From: Peptococcaceae bacterium
Lineage (GTDB): Bacteria; Bacillota; Desulfitobacteriia; Desulfitobacteriales; Desulfitobacteriaceae
NCBI GenBank assembly: GCA_031289815.1
Contig: JAITOS010000111.1
Span: forward strand, 1-11,847
Direction: 5' to 3'
Length of the DNA: 11,847 nt
Shown here piece after piece: positions 1-6,318 of the stretch. The notes beneath the pieces were generated by a model. It was not told the origin of the DNA. It saw nothing but the letters and a program-made list of their open reading frames with translations, and ran no database searches. Position 1 is the stretch's first letter. Each line of letters begins with the position of its first letter. Position numbers and translations under genes: made by a program.

Positions 1-279
1 AAACATCTGCCGAACGAGCTTTCCGGCGGTCAGCAGCAGCGCGTATCCATCGGACGCGCTTTGATTAACGACCCCGCGCTCATTCTCGCGGACGAACCCA
101 CGGGCAACCTGGACAGCAAATCAAGCCGCGAGATTATCGACCTTTTGAAGCTGTCGAACAAAAAGTATAATCAGACCCTGATGATCATCACCCACGACGA
201 GAGCATCGCGCTGCAAGCCGACCGTATTATCACGGTCAGCGACGGCGTTATCCTCCGCGATGAGGCGGTGAAAATATGA
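1..279 (+). CDS. ABC transporter ATP-binding protein, C-terminal part (5' end outside window)
   Basis: This is the end of the nucleotide-binding subunit of an ABC exporter. It hydrolyses ATP at the inner face of the membrane to drive the two FtsX-type permeases encoded next to it. The reading frame is open from base 1. Visible motifs are the ABC signature LSGGQ (19-33), a Walker B ending in LILADEP with the catalytic Glu codon at 94-96, the D-loop NLDS just after it, and the H-switch ITHD (His codon 193-195). The order and spacing match the MacB/BceA/LolD-type ATPases that pair with FtsX-domain permeases. Walker A and the Q-loop lie upstream of the window. The stop codon overlaps the next start (ATGA, 276-279), which points to translational coupling. 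The family call is secure; the transported substrate cannot be read from this fragment. Confidence 0.93.
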   Translation, partial: KHLPNELSGGQQQRVSIGRALINDPALILADEPTGNLDSKSSREIIDLLKLSNKKYNQTLMIITHDESIALQADRIITVSDGVILRDEAVKI

Positions 280-2272
280 AGCTTCCCGCAAAGCTGGCGT
301 ACAGCCAGATAAAAATAAACCGCAATCGGACGATATGGACGCTCGCGGGCATTGTTTTGTCAGCCGCCATGCTAACGGCGGTTTTTGGCTTTGCGGCAAG
401 CGCGAAAGCGTCCGTTGACGCGATTATTCAATACGATTATGAAAAAACAATGTACAACGCAAGCTTATACGCAATGGCGGCGGTACTCGGAACCATTATT
501 GTCGTGACTTCCGTAATCGTTATATCAAGCGCTTTTCGTATCAGCGCGGGCGAAAGGACGCGGCAGTTCGGTATACTAAAAAGTGTCGGCGCGACGAAAA
601 AGCAAATTGCGCAAACGGTGTTGTATGAGGGCGTATTTTTGTGCGTCGCCGGGATACCATGCGGCGTTGCGCTCGGACTTGCCGTAGAACTCGGAGCAAC
701 ATCTATAGGCGAACGGCTTCTGCAAAACGCCGGCAGTGTCGCGCACTTTTTTTCCTGTTCTCGCCCGCCGCGGTTCTGCTCTCGGCGGCGGTCACGTTCG
801 GCACGATACTGCTCTCGGCATGGCTTCCCGCGCGCAAAGCCGCAAGGATAGCAGCGATTGACGCTATCCGCCAAACGGGAGAGGTGAAAATAAAGTCGCG
901 GTCTGTACGCACGTCAAGGCTGACGCAAGCCGTATTCGGGTTTGAGGGCACTCTCGCGGCAAAATCGCTCAAGCGCAGTCGGCGAAGCTTTCGCACGACG
1001 GTCGTGTCACTGACTATCAGTATCGTGTTGTTCATCGCGGCGAGCGGCTTCGGGACGGTCGTCACCAAAATGGTTGGACTCGTGTACGAAAATGTCAGCG
1101 CCACCTCCGTCGCGCAGTACATCGACTCCGCGTCGTACTCCGACGACGGTGAGCTGTTGCCCGACTCATATAACCCAATCAGCCGCGACGAGGCGGAGGA
1201 CATAACGGCGGCGCTGCGGACATATCCCGACGCGGACGTTTTCGGTATGGGCAGCGACCAGCTCTACGGCGGTGATGGTGAGGGCGGCGTACTCTGGCTG
1301 CCGCAGGCCGCGTTGTCGAAGGAGTTGATTGCCGACATCGGGCAGTTGCACCCGGACGAGCCGACGTACGCTTTGTCTGTGACGCTTATCACTATGGACG
1401 CGGAGCATTACGCGGAAGCCTGCGAAAAAGCGGGCGTTCCGCTCGGCTCGAATATTCTGTATAACTACCAACGTTCAACTGACATGTCAACCGGCAAAAT
1501 CAGCGAATACGCCCCGTATAATTTCAATGAATTATCACGCGATACGCTGCACTTAGTGAGCAGGCTCGACGGTACGCCGCTGGAACTCCAAATTGACGGA
1601 CAGCTCACCGGGAACGACGCGCCAAAAGGAATTTCATATGTTACCCCGGCGTGGTTAGCGGTCATTGTGCCGAATCTTGACGCGACCATATACGCCTGGT
1701 TTGCGGACGTGCCGGACTCGGCCGGATTCACGGCGTTTGCCAAGGAGACGCTGAAGTCTGTCGCACGGCAAACAACGGAAGAAATCGAGCAGAACGGCGC
1801 GGACGTTTACATTTCGGCGCTCGACGTTGCCGCCGCCAACGCCGGAGGGCGTAATTTTGTGCGGCTGATGATGTTGTTTATCTATGGCTTTGTCGCTATG
1901 CTGACACTTATTGCGCTAACAAACGTAATCAGCGCCATATCGGCGAATATTCAGTCGCGCTCCCGCGAATTTGCCGTGTTGGAAAGCGTCGGTATGACAA
2001 AGGGCGGCTTGCGGAAAATGATAATCTTAGAGAGTGTACTGTGCAGTATCCGCTCGCTTGTTTGGGGTCTGCCGCTCGGCGTTGCGGCGTCCTACGCTGT
2101 CTATCGCGGCGCAATGATGTCGTTACAATTTCCGTTTGAAGCCCCGTGGCTGGCCGCGCTTTGGTGTATCGCCGCCGTGTTTGTAATTACGTTCGTGACA
2201 TTTCTCTACAGCGCGGGCAGATTACGCCGCGGCAGCATTATCAATGCGATACGCGGGGGTGACGGAATATGA
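276..2272 (+). pseudogene. FtsX-domain ABC transporter permease, interrupted by a -1 frameshift near 747-753
   Basis: This is the first permease of the exporter, about 665 residues if the frame is restored, close to the length of BceB-type permeases. The 5' part runs in one frame from ATG 276: an N-terminal membrane segment (residues 21-43), then an FtsX core around ISAGERTRQFGILKSVG (residues 90-105). After a seven-T run (747-753) homology continues one frame back as FFLFSPAAVLLSAAV and LPARKAARIAAIDAIRQTGE, through a second FtsX half (EFAVLESVGMTKGGLRKM) to the stop at 2272. As written, the first frame ends at 851 after about 30 unrelated residues. About 265 residues lie between the halves, probably an extracytoplasmic domain. 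The gene overlaps both neighbours by ATGA. The shift could be a real mutation, a homopolymer sequencing error, or, less likely, ribosomal slippage on C-TTT-TTT. Confidence 0.85.
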
Positions 2273-3789
2273 AACTGACGACCAAACTCGCCCTCCGTCA
2301 CCTGCGACAGAACCGCCGTCAAGCCTCTTTCACCCTAATTGCGGCGGGGCTGGCAACCGCTATGCTGGTCGGGCTGGGAGGAATAGCGTATAGCTTTTAC
2401 AAGGCGTTTCTCCTGTATTCGGAAGCAACGGGGCGAGTGAACAGCGGTTCGATGAGCCAAATATTATCAGCGCTTTTTGCTGTTGTTCCCTTCCTGTCGG
2501 CGATTATCGTTTGCGGGGCGGTCATCGTCATCTCGAACGCCTTTTCGATTTCCGCAAGCGAGAGGGTCAGGCAGTTCGGAATTTTGAAAAGTGTCGGGGG
2601 AACGAAAAAACAAATCAGACGATCGGTGCTGTCCGAAGCGTACCTGTTAAGCGTTATCGCTATCCCCTTGGGCGTTGCGGCTGGCTTCTTAGTCACCATC
2701 ATCGGTATGGCGCTGCTCAACCACTATCTCGGCGGCCACAATGTAGTCAATGACCCCGGCACCGGCCTACGGATCGTTTTTCGCGCGGCGTTTCATATAC
2801 CCACACTGTGCGCATCGTGCGCGCTGTCTTTGGTGACGATTATATTGTCGGCGTACCGCGTGGCGTTAAAAGTCGGACGTCTGTCCGCGATTGACGCTAT
2901 CAAGCAAACCGGCGAAATAACGGTAAAGCCCGGCGACGTTCGCACAAATCCGCTGATCGGCAAGTTGTTCGGCTTTGAGGGAACGCTGGCGGCGAAATCG
3001 TTCAAACGCTCCAAGCGCCAGTACCGGGCCACCGTCGTGTCCCTCGTGATTTCCATCGTGCTGGTCATCGTCGGCGCGAGCTACGGTCAGCTGATTTACA
3101 GCACGGCTGAGACAATTCGCCCCGAAGTGGCGGGCAATGTCCGGGTTATGATTGTTGACGAAGATTATGAGGCCGTGCAAAACCTGCTGCAAGCGTATGG
3201 GGAGGTGGCGATCATTCCGGATTTGTTTGACTATTACGCTAATTTTTATTGCCAGGTTGAAAATCCGGAGGATTTCCGCGAATACGCGGAGCGGGAATTA
3301 GCGTTGATCATAATGGAAAAAACACATATAAACGTTGTGAATCTGGAAAGCCAGCAACATCAGATCCATCAGATTTATACGATGCTGATGATCTTCATCT
3401 ATTGCTTTGTCGGTATGCTCACGGTCATCGGCGTGACGAGCGTATTGGCCACCATCAACAGCAATATCGCGCTCCGCCGATCGGAGTTTGCCGTTCTGCA
3501 AGCCGTTGGCATGGATCATCGCGGTTTGCGGCGTATGCTGAACCTTGAAAGTCTGCTGTACGGCTTGAAATCCCTCGTGATAGGCGTCCCGCTCGGACTT
3601 CTTTTGAGTTATGCGCTGTACCGGCGCATTACCCATGATGTAGCGTTTGTATATGCCCCGCCGTGGCTGGCGATTTTGCTTTGCGTGGTCGGTGTGTTTG
3701 CCATAACCCTGATTACGATGCGGTTCGCGGCAAGGCGTGTGCGCGGCGGGAGTATAATCGAAGTAATACGAAGCGGCGGCGGCGTATAA
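2269..3789 (+). CDS. FtsX-domain ABC transporter permease (506 aa)
   Basis: This is the second permease of the exporter, an integral membrane protein that probably pairs with the product of the preceding gene. It carries an N-terminal membrane segment (residues 21-43) and a first FtsX core with ISASERVRQFGILKSVGGTKKQ (94-114). Helices follow at about 124-150 and 173-198, then the linker AIDAIKQTGE (207-216) and GFEGTLAAKSFKRSKR (235-250). A helix at 256-276 precedes a second FtsX half at about 370-486 containing RSEFAVLQAVGMDHRGLRRM. The shared blocks show it is a paralogue of the upstream permease. Its loop between the two halves is only about 95 residues against about 265 in the partner, so the complex would be asymmetric. 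The ATG overlaps the upstream stop (2269-2272). BceB/VexA-type families often handle antimicrobial peptides or lipids; the substrate here is unknown. Confidence 0.92.
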   Translation: MKLTTKLALRHLRQNRRQASFTLIAAGLATAMLVGLGGIAYSFYKAFLLYSEATGRVNSGSMSQILSALFAVVPFLSAIIVCGAVIVISNAFSISASERVRQFGILKSVGGTKKQIRRSVLSEAYLLSVIAIPLGVAAGFLVTIIGMALLNHYLGGHNVVNDPGTGLRIVFRAAFHIPTLCASCALSLVTIILSAYRVALKVGRLSAIDAIKQTGEITVKPGDVRTNPLIGKLFGFEGTLAAKSFKRSKRQYRATVVSLVISIVLVIVGASYGQLIYSTAETIRPEVAGNVRVMIVDEDYEAVQNLLQAYGEVAIIPDLFDYYANFYCQVENPEDFREYAERELALIIMEKTHINVVNLESQQHQIHQIYTMLMIFIYCFVGMLTVIGVTSVLATINSNIALRRSEFAVLQAVGMDHRGLRRMLNLESLLYGLKSLVIGVPLGLLLSYALYRRITHDVAFVYAPPWLAILLCVVGVFAITLITMRFAARRVRGGSIIEVIRSGGGV

Positions 3790-3826
3790 CCGCGAATAGT
3801 AACCGAGGGGAGTTTTGCCGCCGATA

Positions 3827-3835
3827 TGCTATAGT
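3827..3835 (+). promoter_or_regulatory. Possible extended -10 promoter
   Basis: TG-C-TATAGT fits the extended -10 pattern (TGnTATAAT) with one mismatch. No good -35 box lies at the usual distance. It would drive transcription into the hairpin region at 3892, not directly into a known gene, so it may be a relic promoter of a lost gene. Confidence 0.25.
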
Positions 3836-3891
3836 GAACGGCGAAACGTATGGTCGCATTGCAAGGAGAGTGACGGTACAATAGCCAAGAG

Positions 3892-3955
3892 TAAACTAAT
3901 CACGTTAGTTTATAACTAATCATATTAGTTTATAACTAACGTGATTAGTTTAGGC
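3892..3955. repeat. Three tandem 20-bp palindromic units forming one long hairpin (possible operator array)
   Basis: The outer arms TAAACTAATCACGTTAGTT (3892-3910) and AACTAACGTGATTAGTTTA (3934-3952) are perfect 19-bp reverse complements. Between them a 3x3 symmetric mismatch (TAT/TAT) leads to a 7-bp inner stem AACTAAT/ATTAGTT with a CAT loop. The same stretch is also a 20-bp tandem repeat: CTAA begins at 3896, 3916 and 3936, and TTAG at 3905, 3925 and 3945, giving three units of the form CTAA-N5-TTAGTTTA. TTAG/CTAA half-sites resemble MarR/SlyA-type operators, and 20-bp phasing would put three dimers at about two-helical-turn intervals. No T-tract follows on either strand, so it is not a normal intrinsic terminator. 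No regulator gene is in the window; operator function is an inference. Confidence 0.8.
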
Positions 3956-3987
3956 GGTGCCGACACCCTCCTGTATGTCGCTGTCAT
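3925..3987 (-). other. Remnant gene start on the minus strand (20 codons) with a strong ribosome binding site
   Basis: On the minus strand GGAGG (complement of 3996-4000) lies 8 bases before an ATG (3987-3985). It opens a short frame reading MTATYRRVSAPPKLITLVIN, then TAA. The last nine or so codons come from the palindrome, and because of the symmetry the + strand also reads KLITLVYN-stop. I do not recognise the peptide. It is most likely the 5' end of a gene cut off by the palindromic element; it could also be a leader peptide. No minus-strand gene follows. Confidence 0.2.
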
Positions 3988-4030
3988 TACAATTCCTCCG
4001 TAACATATCAAGCTACGGGACGCAGGTTAC

Positions 4031-4100
4031 GCGCTTATTTTATCATTTCATCTGCCAAAATGACAGATTTTTCGTCAATAAAACTTACCGAAATAAGCGC
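4031..4100. repeat. Nested inverted repeats
   Basis: GCGCTTATTT (4031-4040) and AAATAAGCGC (4091-4100) are perfect 10-bp reverse complements enclosing 50 bases, which themselves hold the hairpin at 4050-4068. A further 6-bp pair, CGTAAC (3999-4004) and GTTACG (4026-4031), adjoins on the left. The arrangement could fold as a branched RNA or DNA structure or mark the ends of a lost element. No function is assigned. Confidence 0.45.
4050..4072 (+). terminator. Weak intrinsic-terminator-like hairpin
   Basis: ATCTGCCA (4050-4057) and TGACAGAT (4061-4068) form an 8-bp stem with one C-A mismatch and an AAA loop, followed by five T (4068-4072). The stem is short and AT-leaning, so termination would be inefficient. 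It sits about 280 bases after the second permease stop and could end read-through from the exporter operon. Confidence 0.3.
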
Positions 4101-4110
4101 ACTGTATTAG

Positions 4111-4139
4111 TAGCAACGGCGCGGTTTTTCTGTTATATT
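4111..4139 (+). promoter_or_regulatory. Likely promoter of the KilA-N gene
   Basis: TG-T-TATATT (4131-4139) is an extended -10 with one mismatch to TATAAT. The hexamer 17 bases upstream, TAGCAA (4111-4116), is a poor -35 (3 of 6), as is common with extended -10 promoters. A start near 4146 would give a leader of about 54 bases ending in AGGAGG (4187-4192). Confidence 0.4.
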
Positions 4140-4199
4140 AAAAGCATAGATGGCGGGGCTACGTTATTGCCGCGTATTGAACCGCGAGGAGGATAAGGG

Positions 4200-5045
4200 A
4201 TGGCGAAGCAAAAAACAATCAGCGTGAAAGGGACAGAGATTGTCCTGTTTTCAAAAGAAACGGAAGACTTTATCTCTCTCACGGACATCGCCAAATACCG
4301 CGATGCTGAGAATCCGTCGCAAATTATCAGCCTGTGGCTGCGTACATACAGCACTATGGAGTATCTCGGCCTTTGGGAAATGCTGCACAATCCAGACTTT
4401 AACCCCCACATTTATGAGGGGTTTAAGAACGAGTCGGCCAAGCCGCACTTTTGGATGTCCGCGCAGAAATGGATTAAAGAGACCAACGCCATCGGCATCA
4501 CGTCAAAGTCTGGGCGCTATGGCGGCGGAACGTTTGCCCATGCCGACCTCGCCTTTAAGTTCGCGGCATGGATATCCGCTGAGTTTGAGCTGTACCTGGT
4601 AACTGAGTTCAAACGGCTCAAAGCCGACGAGCAGCAAAGATCATCGGCAGAGTGGAGTTTGCAGCGGACTTTGGCAAAAATTAACTATCGCATTCATACG
4701 GATGCCATTAAAGAACACATCATTCCGTCCGTGGTTTCGGACAGGCAAATATCCTTTGTTTACGCCAATGAAGCGGATTTGCTGAACGTTGCCTTATTCG
4801 GGCAGACCGCCGCTGAGTGGCGTGCTGCGCACCCAGATGCCAAGGGCAATATGCGTGACGACGCTACGCTCGCGCAGCTGGTCGTGTTGTCTAACCTGGA
4901 GAGCATCAACGCTTTACTCATTCGTGACGGGTTGTCGCAAAGTGAGCGTTTGGTTCGCCTGAACGACGTAGCTATCACCCAGATGAAATCTCTGCTGGCG
5001 CACAACTCAATCAAACAGCTGGAAATTGGGAATCAGAAAACTTAA
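4200..5045 (+). CDS. KilA-N domain protein (281 aa)
   Basis: The N-terminal half matches the KilA-N domain, a putative DNA-binding module of phages, large DNA viruses and bacterial accessory regions. Visible landmarks are ISLTDIAKY (residues 25-33) and GRYGGGTFAHADLAFKFAAW (105-124) followed by ISAEFELYLVTEFKRL, the usual G-G-x-x-x-H core and W-I-S-x-x-F ending. The C-terminal half (about 188-265) has a second conserved-looking block, YANEADLLNVALFGQTAAEW then NLESINALLIRDGLSQSERL, seen in bacterial KilA-N and RhuM-like proteins. There is no signal peptide or membrane segment, so it should be cytoplasmic. The ATG follows AGGAGG by seven bases. It stands alone, with its own likely promoter, between exporter genes and a toxin-antitoxin pair, which fits a horizontally acquired or prophage-derived gene. 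Family is firm; the biological role is unknown. Confidence 0.88.
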   Translation: MAKQKTISVKGTEIVLFSKETEDFISLTDIAKYRDAENPSQIISLWLRTYSTMEYLGLWEMLHNPDFNPHIYEGFKNESAKPHFWMSAQKWIKETNAIGITSKSGRYGGGTFAHADLAFKFAAWISAEFELYLVTEFKRLKADEQQRSSAEWSLQRTLAKINYRIHTDAIKEHIIPSVVSDRQISFVYANEADLLNVALFGQTAAEWRAAHPDAKGNMRDDATLAQLVVLSNLESINALLIRDGLSQSERLVRLNDVAITQMKSLLAHNSIKQLEIGNQKT

Positions 5046-5459
5046 AGCATGGCACACTCGCCGCAATCACACGCAAAAAGTTGTCGCTTAGCAGTTTACT
5101 ATCGAAGAAGCGCGCATTAAAGGGAAGCCCAACCCATCGGGATAACACTTGTATGTCTCCACCGCGCCATTCCCCGCAAGCACTGTGTCAATCACCGAAA
5201 GGAGTGTTCCGTTAATGAAACTACGCAGATCATTGTCCATCGCCGCGATTATGTTTACAGTATGCGTGGTTCTTGCCGCTGTGGCGCTAAGATCGGCGGC
5301 AAGTGCCAGCGCGGATGAATATCTGCAAAACACCGCCGCGGAACGAATGGTCATGGCCGAAGAAGCGAGCGGCTATTTCGCGCAGCACCTAACGCAAACA
5401 AGTGAAGTGTTGCTCAGCTTTCCGGGAGGCGTCAACTATAACGAGGTTAAGGCTTTATG

Positions 5460-5491
5460 CAGCAACAAATTTATTGATAAATTTGTTGCTG
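5460..5491. promoter_or_regulatory. Perfect inverted repeat, probable operator of the toxin-antitoxin operon
   Basis: CAGCAACAAATTTAT (5460-5474) and ATAAATTTGTTGCTG (5477-5491) are perfect 15-bp reverse complements separated by TG. The right arm lies between the -35 and -10 boxes and the centre overlaps the -35. Phd/YefM-type antitoxins, alone or with toxin, commonly repress their own operon by binding such palindromes, so this is the expected autoregulatory site. Binding itself is inferred. Confidence 0.7.
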
Positions 5492-5502
5492 TTGGGTATA
5501 AT
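5474..5502 (+). promoter_or_regulatory. Near-consensus promoter of the toxin-antitoxin operon
   Basis: TTGATA (5474-5479, 5 of 6) and TATAAT (5497-5502, 6 of 6) are separated by exactly 17 bases. Transcription from about 5509 would give a leader of about 28 bases carrying AGGAGG (5522-5527) ahead of the antitoxin ATG at 5537. This is the strongest promoter seen in the window. Confidence 0.8.
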
Positions 5503-5536
5503 GAGGTACATCGTAAAGAATAGGAGGTACCGGATC

Positions 5537-5866
5537 ATGATGGCCAACTTAGGCTTGAGTCGTGCGCTGGATGCGCTCATACCGATTTCGCGGTTTAACA
5601 AAGGCGAAGCTAATAAAATTTTTGATGAGGTGCGGGCCTCCGGGTGCAAAATCGTTGTGAAAAACAACGCTCCTGCTTGCGTACTCATCACGCCGGAAAG
5701 ATACAAGGAAATGGTTGACGCGCTTGAGGACGGCTATCTGCTCAGTCTGGCGCTTGAACGCGAGGCGAACGACACCGGGGACACTCATTCAATGGAAGAG
5801 CTTCTCGCGGAAGACGGACTTACGCTCGCGGACATTGAAGCGATGGAGGACGTCGAAATTGAATGA
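5537..5866 (+). CDS. Type II antitoxin, Phd/YefM-like (109 aa)
   Basis: This is the antitoxin of a type II toxin-antitoxin pair. It should bind and neutralise the RelE/ParE-like toxin encoded next and repress the shared promoter. The N-terminal part has the Phd/YefM pattern: ALDALIPISRFNKGEANKIF (10-29), then a basic strand KIVVKNNAPACVLITPERY (38-56), the usual DNA-binding and dimerisation fold. Residues 57-109 are acidic and helical (MEELLAEDGLTLADIEAMED), as expected for the segment that wraps the toxin. ATG 5537 is preferred because AGGAGG (5522-5527) lies nine bases upstream; the adjacent ATG 5540 is possible, while the upstream frame extension is unrelated sequence. The stop overlaps the toxin start (ATGA). 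Cognate pairing follows from order and overlap. Classification to Phd/YefM rather than RelB is likely but not certain. Confidence 0.87.
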   Translation: MMANLGLSRALDALIPISRFNKGEANKIFDEVRASGCKIVVKNNAPACVLITPERYKEMVDALEDGYLLSLALEREANDTGDTHSMEELLAEDGLTLADIEAMEDVEIE

Positions 5867-6192
5867 GTAAATTTTGGCAGATTGATTTTACAGCGGCGGC
5901 GGCAAAAGACCGTAGAGAACTTGATGGTTCGGTGAGAAAGCAAGTTGATAAGGCAATATACAAAGTGGCGAAAAATCCGCTTCCGAAAAGTGAAGGCGGT
6001 TACGGGGAGCCGCTTGGTAGCAAGCACGGTAAAAACCTGACCGGATTACTCAAAATCAAACTGACGAAGCTGGGAATCCGCGTGGTCTACAAGTTGGTTC
6101 GAGAGGGCGGGATAATGAAAATTATCGTTGTTGCGGCTCGTGCTGACGATGAGGTGTACGAGATAGCGGACAGTCGAAAAGAAAGGGAGTGA
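5863..6192 (+). CDS. Type II toxin, RelE/ParE superfamily (109 aa)
   Basis: This is a small basic protein of the RelE/ParE fold. RelE-type members cut mRNA in the ribosomal A site, and ParE-type members poison DNA gyrase; the sequence does not tell me which applies. Landmarks are the first strand FWQIDFTAAAAKDRRELD (4-21), helix residues SVRKQVDKAIYKVAKNPLP (23-41), the GGYGEPLG loop (45-52), GLLKIKL then IRVVYKLV (61-79), and the closing strand IIVVAARADDEVYEIA (87-102). The Arg and Lys residues around IRVVYK and the late Arg/Tyr (R93, Y99) are in positions where RelE-type catalytic residues usually fall. It starts inside the antitoxin stop (ATGA), with GGAGGA (5845-5850) 12 bases upstream. 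Its length is normal for the family. No terminator is visible downstream. Confidence 0.88.
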   Translation: MSKFWQIDFTAAAAKDRRELDGSVRKQVDKAIYKVAKNPLPKSEGGYGEPLGSKHGKNLTGLLKIKLTKLGIRVVYKLVREGGIMKIIVVAARADDEVYEIADSRKERE

Positions 6193-6196
6193 GGGC

Positions 6197-6292
6197 GTGA
6201 TTCCAACCATCCCTTACCCATCCAGCCGCGATGAGTTTGTGCGCCGTGCCTTTTCTCGCGTTGCGTTCAGCGGGCCGCAGGAGGCGGTCTGA
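6197..6292 (+). CDS. Possible 31-codon ORF after the toxin gene
   Basis: A GTG start (6197) follows AAAGGGAG (6183-6190) by six bases and opens a frame reading IPTIPYPSSRDEFVRRAFSR and ending FSGPQEAV before TGA at 6290-6292. It begins four bases after the toxin stop and could be translated from the same messenger. I recognise no family. It could be a third small cassette gene, the remnant of an interrupted gene, or chance. Confidence 0.2.
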   Translation: MIPTIPYPSSRDEFVRRAFSRVAFSGPQEAV

Positions 6293-6318
6293 GCGAAAAA
6301 TCCCCCGAAAAACAGGAC

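Larger units (their letters stand above)
3790..4199. other. Gene-free stretch between the exporter operon and the KilA-N gene
   Basis: These 410 bases hold no convincing gene. The left part has an extended -10-like box (3827-3835) and an AAGGAG (3863-3868) followed by ATA-GCC-AAG-AGT-AAA, which reads like a gene start whose ATG became ATA and whose frame stops within 13 codons. The middle is the iterated hairpin (3892-3955). To its right is a minus-strand gene start with a good ribosome binding site that stops after 20 codons (3925-3987). Next come nested inverted repeats with a terminator-like hairpin (4031-4100), and finally the likely promoter and AGGAGG of the KilA-N gene. The stretch looks like a scar of earlier insertions or deletions. 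That is an inference. Confidence 0.55.
5215..5523 (+). pseudogene. Truncated N-terminal fragment of a membrane-anchored protein (102 codons)
   Basis: The start chosen is ATG 5215, with AAAGGAG (5198-5204) ten bases upstream; an earlier in-frame ATG at 5149 lacks a comparable site. Residues 1-35 are a basic N-terminus and a hydrophobic segment, then small residues, typical of a signal anchor. Residues 36-70 form a likely amphipathic helix (AAERMVMAEEASGYFAQHLT) resembling the first helix of extracytoplasmic Cache-type sensors of chemoreceptors or kinases. From about residue 82 the coding sequence is the inverted repeat and promoter of the downstream toxin-antitoxin operon, and the stop at 5521-5523 overlaps that operon's ribosome binding site. 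I read it as the 5' part of a receptor or sensor gene cut off by the cassette, whose rest is absent. It could instead be an independent small secreted or anchored protein. The sensor assignment is tentative. Confidence 0.5.

Noticed and set aside
641..760. ATG 641 as a true start for the downstream part of the first permease
   Set aside because: Residues before about 750 in that frame are Arg-rich and unlike the family, while the other frame is conserved there. The real gene begins at 276.
3892..3955. The long hairpin as an intrinsic terminator or a CRISPR fragment
   Set aside because: No T-tract follows on either strand, and the units are contiguous with no spacers.
3957..4196. 79-codon + strand ORF ahead of the KilA-N gene
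   Set aside because: It has no ribosome binding site, an unnatural composition, and runs across the inverted repeats and the likely promoter. It is probably chance.
4141..5050. AAAGCAT at 4141-4147 and 5044-5050 as target-site duplications flanking the KilA-N gene
   Set aside because: Seven bases in an AT-leaning context is easily chance, and no terminal inverted repeats or transposase accompany them.
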